Below are positions 1 to 4,478 of a stretch of DNA of 5,806 nucleotides, in pieces. The stretch lies in assembly GCA_030638385.1 (NCBI GenBank), contig DAOWES010000301.1, positions 1-5,806 on the forward strand, given 5' to 3'. The notes beneath the pieces were generated by a model. That model made no database searches and was not told the origin of the DNA. It saw nothing but the letters and a program-made list of their open reading frames with translations. The stretch comes from Candidatus Cloacimonadota bacterium. Its GTDB lineage: Bacteria > Cloacimonadota > Cloacimonadia > Cloacimonadales > TCS61. The first letter of the stretch is position 1. Every line of letters starts with the position of its first letter. A program made the position numbers and the translations under genes.

Positions 1-1129
1 CTGTAGCAATATAAGCATTTGCCAAACTCATATAAGCTTTCACGTTATCTTTTTGCTCTTCGATAATTCCAATATATTGTGCAATTGCACTTTCGATTTT
101 TCCGGTTTTATTGTAACATTTAGCTAATTTTTTCTGAATTTTATCATCTTCAGGGAATGCTTTTGATGCAAATTCAAAAGGCTTGATCGCATCATCATAA
201 AGTTCTTGTTCGTAATATGTTATCGCCAATTCTTTATATGCTTCTCCATATTCTTCATCAATTTCAATGGCAGCTTGATATGCTTCAACTGCTTCTTCGT
301 AATATTCAATTCCTGTATAAATCAGACCAATTCGAAGCCATAATTCTTTATCTTCTTTAATCTCAGTGATTTTCACCAATGCTTCTACGGCAGATTCCGG
401 CTCATTCATTTTAAGATAAGATTTACTTAGATAGTTTAACAAATCCTCATTTTCCGGATCTACTTCTAAACCTTTATTATAATATTCAACAGATGTCTCA
501 TAATCTTTTGTTAAGAATTTGATGAGTCCTAAATAAAAATAAGAATCACTATGTTTGGGCTCGACTTCGATAAGAGCGAGAAATGCTTCTTCAGCAGAAG
601 GATAGTTTTTACTATTAAAATATTGGGTAGCAATACCAAATAATTTATCAACTTCTCCACCACAGAACTCATTGATCTTAGCAATTAAATGTTGCTTAAT
701 AGCATCTTGTCTGGGACGGGAAGATTTGGTTACATCAAAAGATATTTGAGCCACATCATCTGATTTCATACTGAGAATTTTTACTAAAATCTTAAATTTC
801 TCCGAAGCTTTTTCCGACACTTCACCCCAAACTACGATGTCTGCGCCTAATTCTGTTCCCATTGCCTTAATCTCTTCCAGCTCAGCAAAAAATAGGCTGG
901 AATAACCTGCTTTCAAAGCTAATTGTTGAGATTTTTTTATATCAATCAATTCTAAATCATCAATTTCTTTAAATATCTTTTTAAAATCTCTTTTCATCAT
1001 AGACATAGCTACATAATCGCTATTTCTATCTTTTTTTGCAAAATCTAAGATTGCTACTTTCATATTTGCTGCCAATAATGAGCTAGCAAAAATTACTAAT
1101 GTTAAAATAATTATTAATTTTCTTTTCAT
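1..1129 (-). CDS. Secreted TPR-repeat protein with LpoB/TolB-N-like N-terminal domain (3' truncated by window edge)
   Basis: The minus-strand frame is open for 376 codons from an ATG at 1129 and leaves the window without a stop. The start is set by GGAG at 1136-1139, six nt upstream. Residues 1-21 form a Sec signal peptide (KRK, a hydrophobic stretch, then SLLAA) with no lipobox Cys, so the product is probably soluble in the periplasm. Residues 24-155 (MKVAILDF at the start, then GADIVVWGEVSE at 96-107) resemble the alpha/beta N-terminal domain seen in LpoB, CsgG and TolB-N-type envelope proteins; this match is from memory of the pattern. From about residue 161 there are six TPR units of about 34 residues (roughly 161-194, 195-228, 229-261, 262-295, 296-329, 330-363) and the start of a seventh, with typical W/Y-LG-Y and A-Y/F-P positions. 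A scaffolding role in envelope assembly is inferred; partner and substrate are unknown. It lies 113 nt downstream of the thiamine kinase gene on the same strand, so it may be cotranscribed or have its own promoter. Confidence 0.88.
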   Translation of the reverse strand, partial: MKRKLIIILTLVIFASSLLAANMKVAILDFAKKDRNSDYVAMSMMKRDFKKIFKEIDDLELIDIKKSQQLALKAGYSSLFFAELEEIKAMGTELGADIVVWGEVSEKASEKFKILVKILSMKSDDVAQISFDVTKSSRPRQDAIKQHLIAKINEFCGGEVDKLFGIATQYFNSKNYPSAEEAFLALIEVEPKHSDSYFYLGLIKFLTKDYETSVEYYNKGLEVDPENEDLLNYLSKSYLKMNEPESAVEALVKITEIKEDKELWLRIGLIYTGIEYYEEAVEAYQAAIEIDEEYGEAYKELAITYYEQELYDDAIKPFEFASKAFPEDDKIQKKLAKCYNKTGKIESAIAQYIGIIEEQKDNVKAYMSLANAYIAT

Positions 1130-1135
1130 TGTTTT

Positions 1136-1139
1136 CTCC
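1136..1139 (-). promoter_or_regulatory. Shine-Dalgarno of the TPR protein gene
   Basis: The minus strand reads GGAG, then six nt (AAAACA), then ATG at 1129. It supports that ATG over the internal Met at residue 23, which would remove the signal peptide. The rest of the 113-nt spacer (1130-1242) is AT-rich, with no convincing -35/-10 pair and no GC-rich terminator hairpin behind the kinase gene. Confidence 0.7.
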
Positions 1140-1242
1140 AAAAATAGTTTATTTCATTCAAATTTTTAAAATCAATATTTCAATGCAAGCATTTTATTAA
1201 TATCGCTTTTTATATATGGTAAGTCATTTAGTAAAAACCCGA

Positions 1243-1854
1243 TTATTCTAAAACAGAGATAAACAATTGTCCTTTAATAAATTCTATCTCCACTTCTTCG
1301 GCAATTGTTTCATTACTCAAACCACAAAATCCATTATTGAAATCTTGCTTTATGAGATTATATTTGAAGCCACGTAAACTTAAAGCCGAGATATTCCCCA
1401 AAGAAAAAAGCGATACAATAGTTTCCGGTTCAAACTTAAAACAGTGTCTACCCGGAGATAATATCCGCATCTTACCATAATTATCATAAATCTCCAATTT
1501 TTGATTAAATTCAAATTGAGTAAATACGATAACATTTATAATAGCATGATCACTTCTTTTCCCCAAAGCTGAAATAATTTTAATAACATCGGCATCGAAA
1601 CGTTTAGCAAATTCCAACGCTTTTTCCATATCAGAATTATCCTGATTTGGGCGCTTAATAATCTTTGACTTTTCAAAATCTGAAATTTCTTCAATTGAAT
1701 CTAAATCACCAATAATATAGTCTGGAATGATAAGATTTTTTTTGCAAATATCAGCACCACCATCTGCCGCAATGATGATGTCAACATCAGCTAAAATCTT
1801 GTTCAATCTTATTCTATCTAATGGTTCCCCATTCGCGATAATCGCAATTTTCAT
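1243..1854 (-). CDS. thiN: Thiamine pyrophosphokinase
   Basis: The enzyme transfers pyrophosphate from ATP to thiamine, giving thiamine diphosphate and AMP in the cytoplasm, and allows use of salvaged thiamine. The 203-residue length is normal for bacterial members. Visible family motifs are AADGGA (29-34), IGDLDS (48-53, the acidic metal/ATP site), QDNSDMEKAL (71-80) and GKRSDHAIIN (98-107), which form the N-terminal catalytic domain. From about residue 140 comes the small beta-rich thiamine-binding domain, with SLFSLGNISALSLRGFKYNL at 148-167 and the Ser-Asn pair at 180-181 (GLSNE) near the thiamine pocket. In the third motif the usual Gly-Gly-Arg is Gly-Lys-Arg, while the Asp-His is kept. 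The ATG shares its A with the last base of the queC stop (TAATG). A GGGAG lies 11 nt upstream inside queC, so translation is probably coupled. Family assignment is firm; cotranscription with queC is inferred from the overlap. No thiamine biosynthesis or transport gene and no TPP riboswitch was seen nearby. Confidence 0.95.
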   Translation of the reverse strand: MKIAIIANGEPLDRIRLNKILADVDIIIAADGGADICKKNLIIPDYIIGDLDSIEEISDFEKSKIIKRPNQDNSDMEKALEFAKRFDADVIKIISALGKRSDHAIINVIVFTQFEFNQKLEIYDNYGKMRILSPGRHCFKFEPETIVSLFSLGNISALSLRGFKYNLIKQDFNNGFCGLSNETIAEEVEIEFIKGQLFISVLE

Positions 1855-2540
1855 TAATCTTCAAACTCCCAATCAACCTTAATCTCATATGAGATAGGAT
1901 CTTTCATTTTAGCTTCTTGGAATGAGTTTATCCTCAGCACACAACTATCACATTTCCCACATGCCACTTCATTGTTCCGATAGCAGCTCCAACTAAGCTC
2001 CATTGGCGCATTTAATTCAGCGCCTAAGCGAATTGTTTCTGATTTTCTTTTATGAATAATCGGGGTACATAATTTAATTTTTGTTGAATCTTTGGTTCCT
2101 AAATCTATCGCTTTTTCCAAAGCCACATAGAAGCCTTCACGACAATCAGGATAACCGGAGCTATCTTCTTCCACAGCACCCAGATAAATACGTTCTGCGC
2201 CAATAACTTCTGCCCAACTTACAGCAATTGTAACTAAATGAGCATTCCTAAAAGGCACATAAGAATTTGGCACTCCGTCAGAATCTTGATAATCTTCGAT
2301 CTCCATCTCATCATCCAACAAACTGGAGCCACCAATATCTTTCAGATATGAGACATCCACAACTAATGAATCCTTTGGTTGAAAATGCTTCACCATCATT
2401 CTATATGAACGCATTTCGCGATCTTCTGTTTTCTGACCATAATTCAAATGCAAAAAATAAAGTTCATCGCACTCTTTTTCTGCAATAGCAGCGGTAACAA
2501 GGCTATCTATTCCACCACTGACCAAAACTATTCCTTTCAT
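1854..2540 (-). CDS. queC: 7-cyano-7-deazaguanine synthase (preQ0 synthase) QueC
   Basis: QueC converts 7-carboxy-7-deazaguanine to preQ0 using ATP and ammonia, a cytoplasmic step towards queuosine in tRNA. The protein of 228 residues is family-typical. It begins with the PP-loop SGGIDS (8-13) and has LNYGQ (32-36), the substrate-pocket stretch VPFRNA (95-100), YPDCREGFY (130-138), and a C-terminal zinc site of four Cys at 186, 194, 197 and 200 (SC..., then CGKCDSC). The start is placed at the ATG at 2540. A TTG four codons upstream (2552) is in frame, but the GGAGAG at 2545-2550 would then be inside the gene, and the 2540 ATG gives a classic ATGA overlap with the NFACT stop and puts the PP-loop at the usual distance from the N-terminus. 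The gene is the middle one of a tightly packed trio. No queD, queE or queF is present in the window, so whether this cell makes its own queuosine cannot be told here. Confidence 0.97.
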   Translation of the reverse strand: MKGIVLVSGGIDSLVTAAIAEKECDELYFLHLNYGQKTEDREMRSYRMMVKHFQPKDSLVVDVSYLKDIGGSSLLDDEMEIEDYQDSDGVPNSYVPFRNAHLVTIAVSWAEVIGAERIYLGAVEEDSSGYPDCREGFYVALEKAIDLGTKDSTKIKLCTPIIHKRKSETIRLGAELNAPMELSWSCYRNNEVACGKCDSCVLRINSFQEAKMKDPISYEIKVDWEFED

Positions 2541-3982
2541 ACTTCTCTCCAATTATTTATCTTTTGTACTGCGTCACGCATACTTAATGGATCCACATAT
2601 AATGTTTTCTGATTTTTATACGTTACGTAACCGGCGACACTTCCACGCGGTTTACGCACATATCTTATCTGAGTATAATCTACGGGGACATTAGAAGATT
2701 TTTTTGCTTTACTATAATAAGCTGCCATCCGGCAACATATTAACAGCAATTTTCCCGGTAATTCTTGCTTCTGATAATTTCGTAAAACGATATGAGTTCC
2801 CCTAAAGACACGTGTGTGAAACCACCAATCTTGTGATTTTGCTACTTTTGTTGTAATTAAGTCATTTTCAGTACTGGTTCTACCGATAAGAATCTCCCAA
2901 TCTGCGTCAACTACGATTTTTTTAAATCCTCTTTTGGAATCTCTTTTTCTGGTCTGATACTGCTTTTCCGCTAGATATATCTCTTGTTCCTCTATCTCAA
3001 AAATATCTTTTGATAACTCATCAACCTCTTTCAGCGTTTTGGAGATCTGCTTACTAATTGCCACCTTGCCATCTCGTGCTTTGCGATATTTTTTAAAATA
3101 GAAATTGATATTTTTCTGCGCTGTATATTCCGGTTTTAATTTTATAATTATCTCTGGAAAATCTTCTTGATAATAATTGATTACCTTAATTTCATCCATC
3201 CCGGTTCTAAGTTGAGAAAAATTACCCTTCAATAATTCCGCAAGTTGCTTCCAATGTTCCTCTTTTTGAGCTTCGCCTAATTCCGCTTCCAATTTTTCTA
3301 TTTTACGATTTTTCTTTTTTATCTGCGCATTTACTTTTGTAATAGCTTGCTTCTTTTTCTGTTCATTTCTTTTTTCAAAGATCTCCGCATAATAAAGATT
3401 TTCCAAAAGCTCATTCAAACTGTCAAAACCATCTGCTGCTGCTTCCACTAACACCCGATTTGTTAATTTTATTGGATAAATAATCGGTTCGATTTTGTTT
3501 TCATATTCAGCTACCGGAAGCTCATATTTCACACCCGGCAAAATCTGCCTATGAGTATTCTCGGCATAACTGATCTTTTTTTTACAATCAACGATCACCT
3601 CATTTTTATCTACCAATATGATGTTTTGATAACGAGGAATTAGCTCAATAATTAAGCTATAAAGTTGAAGTTGATTGTAGATATCAATTTTTTCAAAACT
3701 CAACCTGATAATTCTATCCTTATCTGAGATGCTCATTCCGGTAAACCTGGCACTACTAAGATGCGTTTCCAGAGTTGAATATTCTTTGGCCTCTTCCCAA
3801 GGCAAAAGTTTCTTTTCAGAAAAAAAACAAAAACTATCTTCCGATGCTAAGTTTATCTGAAAATATTTTTTCTGCTTTCGAAACAGAATTCGAATTTGAT
3901 CTTCAAATCTTTCAATACGCTTAAAAACCAAGTTTTGTTCAAAATTTTCTTCAATCCATTTTGCTAAATATTTATATCTCAT
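2537..3982 (-). CDS. rqcH: NFACT family ribosome quality-control protein (RqcH/Rqc2-like), compact form
   Basis: NFACT proteins bind stalled 50S subunits carrying peptidyl-tRNA and, in bacteria such as Bacillus subtilis, recruit tRNA-Ala to add C-terminal alanine tails that mark the peptide for degradation. The protein here is 481 residues. An NFACT-N-like domain fills about residues 1-155 and keeps the Asp-Arg pair (D89-R90, in SDKDRIIRL) that is needed for tailing in RqcH. It also has IIELIPRYQNIILVD at 111-125. A Lys/Glu-rich coiled-coil region covers about 200-345 and includes NINFYFKKYRKARDG (291-305). The NFACT-R domain is at about 357-465, with GRT (367-369), WWFHTR (386-391), VPVDYT (432-437) and VRKPRG (442-447). 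The usual PGSH element is RGTH here. The segment between NFACT-N and the coiled coil is only about 45 residues, against roughly 100 for the helix-hairpin-helix region of B. subtilis RqcH, which explains the short length. The start is the ATG at 3982 with GGAG at 3988-3991; the TTG just before it is rejected. The stop overlaps queC by ATGA. The family is firm; alanine-tailing activity is inferred. Confidence 0.93.
   Translation of the reverse strand: MRYKYLAKWIEENFEQNLVFKRIERFEDQIRILFRKQKKYFQINLASEDSFCFFSEKKLLPWEEAKEYSTLETHLSSARFTGMSISDKDRIIRLSFEKIDIYNQLQLYSLIIELIPRYQNIILVDKNEVIVDCKKKISYAENTHRQILPGVKYELPVAEYENKIEPIIYPIKLTNRVLVEAAADGFDSLNELLENLYYAEIFEKRNEQKKKQAITKVNAQIKKKNRKIEKLEAELGEAQKEEHWKQLAELLKGNFSQLRTGMDEIKVINYYQEDFPEIIIKLKPEYTAQKNINFYFKKYRKARDGKVAISKQISKTLKEVDELSKDIFEIEEQEIYLAEKQYQTRKRDSKRGFKKIVVDADWEILIGRTSTENDLITTKVAKSQDWWFHTRVFRGTHIVLRNYQKQELPGKLLLICCRMAAYYSKAKKSSNVPVDYTQIRYVRKPRGSVAGYVTYKNQKTLYVDPLSMRDAVQKINNWREV
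2545..2550 (-). promoter_or_regulatory. Shine-Dalgarno that decides the queC start
   Basis: The minus strand reads GGAGAG followed by AAGT and the ATG at 2540. The site lies inside the last codons of the NFACT gene. It argues against the in-frame TTG at 2552, which would begin upstream of the ribosome-binding sequence. Confidence 0.75.
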
Positions 3983-3987
3983 CAATT

Positions 3988-3991
3988 CTCC
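3988..3991 (-). promoter_or_regulatory. Shine-Dalgarno of the NFACT gene
   Basis: The minus strand reads GGAG, five nt (AATTG), then ATG at 3982. This selects the ATG over the TTG immediately before it, which lies only two nt from the GGAG. A 7-bp AT palindrome (3993-4008) abuts the site on its upstream side and could form a weak stem in the mRNA leader. Confidence 0.7.
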
Positions 3992-4009
3992 ATATATTTG
4001 AAAATATAA

Positions 4010-4208
4010 AGTTCTGCATAATTGATTGTTTTGTAAAACCTCACCCCGCCCCTCTAAGAATCAGCTAAAATTCGGCTTTGCTTTAGCAAAACGATATCTA
4101 AAAAAAAAAGGAAGATTTCACCCTTCTCCTCGCAGGAGAAGGGGTTAGGGGATGAGGTTTTTAATTGAATTTTTAAACAAAAGATTAAATTATCAATTAT
4201 GCAGAACT
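4010..4208. repeat. 199-bp nested inverted-repeat element (MITE-like interspersed repeat)
   Basis: The outer ends are perfect 17-bp inverted repeats: AGTTCTGCATAATTGAT at 4010-4026 and its exact complement at 4192-4208. Inside them is a second, 9-bp inverted pair, AAAACCTCA at 4035-4043 and TGAGGTTTT at 4153-4161, which continues imperfectly through the C-rich and G-rich stretches CCCCGCCCCTCT and GGGGTTAGGGGAT. Within that are a GCTAAA/TTTAGC pair (4064-4069, 4082-4087), a run of ten A (4100-4109) and a strong hairpin (4121-4143). The C-rich/G-rich core resembles short interspersed repeats I recall from several bacterial phyla, often mistaken for coding sequence. There is no transposase and no target-site duplication is evident. 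Arm matches are read directly; calling it a mobile or MITE-like repeat is inference, as only one copy is in the window. Confidence 0.75.
4121..4143. repeat. Perfect 10-bp GC-rich hairpin in the core of the repeat
   Basis: CCCTTCTCCT (4121-4130), a three-base loop CGC and AGGAGAAGGG (4134-4143) pair without mismatch. On the minus strand the hairpin is followed after 11 nt by ten T (4109-4100). This is reminiscent of an intrinsic terminator or attenuator lying ahead of the NFACT operon, but the gap between stem and T-run is too long for a standard terminator, so I keep it as part of the repeat. Confidence 0.8.
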
Positions 4209-4300
4209 CATTGGGGAATATAGAAATATTGGTGACTAATTTTTGTCTATGAAAAAGGTAACAGGGAAAAATCATGGATTAATGAATGATATGGAGCTAC

Positions 4301-4314
4301 GTGTGTCGCCACAC
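4301..4314. repeat. Short palindrome GTGTG-TCGC-CACAC
   Basis: A perfect 5-bp stem with a four-base loop sits in otherwise AT-rich DNA and is preceded by GGAGCTAC (4293-4300). Its base composition stands out from the surroundings. It could be the remnant of a second interspersed repeat family or a protein-binding site; nothing in the window decides between these. Confidence 0.4.
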
Positions 4315-4325
4315 AGAAGATAAAG

Positions 4326-4352
4326 ATTTTAAATAAGAAAAAATAGTGTCAA
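4326..4352 (-). promoter_or_regulatory. Candidate leftward promoter for the NFACT operon
   Basis: On the minus strand a perfect TTGACA (4352-4347) is followed after 15 nt by TAAAAT (4331-4326), five of six matches to a -10 box. The spacing is shorter than the usual 17. If used, the transcript would carry a leader of more than 300 nt that reads through the whole inverted-repeat element before reaching the NFACT start at 3982. This is inference from consensus only. Confidence 0.3.
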
Positions 4353-4409
4353 CCTTAGCCAGAAAATCCTACATCCAAAACTATCGCGAATCCTGTTTTG
4401 ATAATATTC

Positions 4410-4442
4410 TTGACACTTTACTTGCCTGACTCGATTTATAAA
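4410..4442 (+). promoter_or_regulatory. Candidate rightward promoter for the FecR-barrel gene
   Basis: A perfect TTGACA (4410-4415) lies upstream of TATAAA (4437-4442), with a long spacer of 21 nt. The position, 37 nt before the start codon at 4479, is reasonable, but the spacing is poor for a sigma-70 promoter, so one of the two boxes may be fortuitous. Confidence 0.3.
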
Positions 4443-4468
4443 AAAGTTTTAAAAATAAACAAAAAATC

Positions 4469-4474
4469 GGAGGG
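4469..4474 (+). promoter_or_regulatory. Shine-Dalgarno of the FecR-barrel gene
   Basis: GGAGGG followed by ACTT and ATG at 4479 is the strongest ribosome-binding site in the window and fixes the start of the rightward gene. Confidence 0.8.
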
Positions 4475-4478
4475 ACTT

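Larger units (their letters stand above)
3983..4478. other. Divergent intergenic region with repeats and candidate promoters
   Basis: The 496 bp separate the leftward NFACT operon from the rightward FecR gene. From left to right they hold the NFACT ribosome-binding site (3988-3991), a small AT-rich palindrome (TATATTT at 3993-3999 and AAATATA at 4002-4008) directly beside it, the 199-bp inverted-repeat element (4010-4208), a short GC-containing palindrome (4301-4314), a facing pair of TTGACA boxes (4345-4417), and the FecR-gene ribosome-binding site (4469-4474). I found no credible protein gene here on either strand. Confidence 0.8.

Noticed and set aside
1130..1242. Riboswitch, promoter or terminator between thiN and the TPR gene
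   Set aside because: The spacer is AT-rich with only a tiny AATGC/GCATT dyad; candidate -10 sequences sit too close to the ribosome-binding site and no TPP-riboswitch-like conserved core was seen.
2267..2488. Plus-strand open frame of 73 codons antisense to queC
   Set aside because: It lies wholly within the strongly conserved queC coding sequence, has no ribosome-binding site and its translation looks random.
2541..2552. Upstream TTG start for queC adding four residues
   Set aside because: The TTG overlaps the start of the GGAGAG ribosome-binding sequence, and the downstream ATG gives a standard ATGA overlap and family-typical N-terminus.
4100..4143. Intrinsic terminator on the minus strand (hairpin plus ten T)
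   Set aside because: The T-run starts 11 nt after the stem, too far for a standard terminator, and there is no gene upstream on that strand for it to end. Kept only as a possible attenuator within the repeat.
4054..4275. Minus-strand open frame of 73 codons across the spacer
   Set aside because: It reads through the inverted-repeat element; the SSPNPFSCEEKG part is simply the translated hairpin, a typical false protein of this kind of repeat. No ribosome-binding site or family resemblance.
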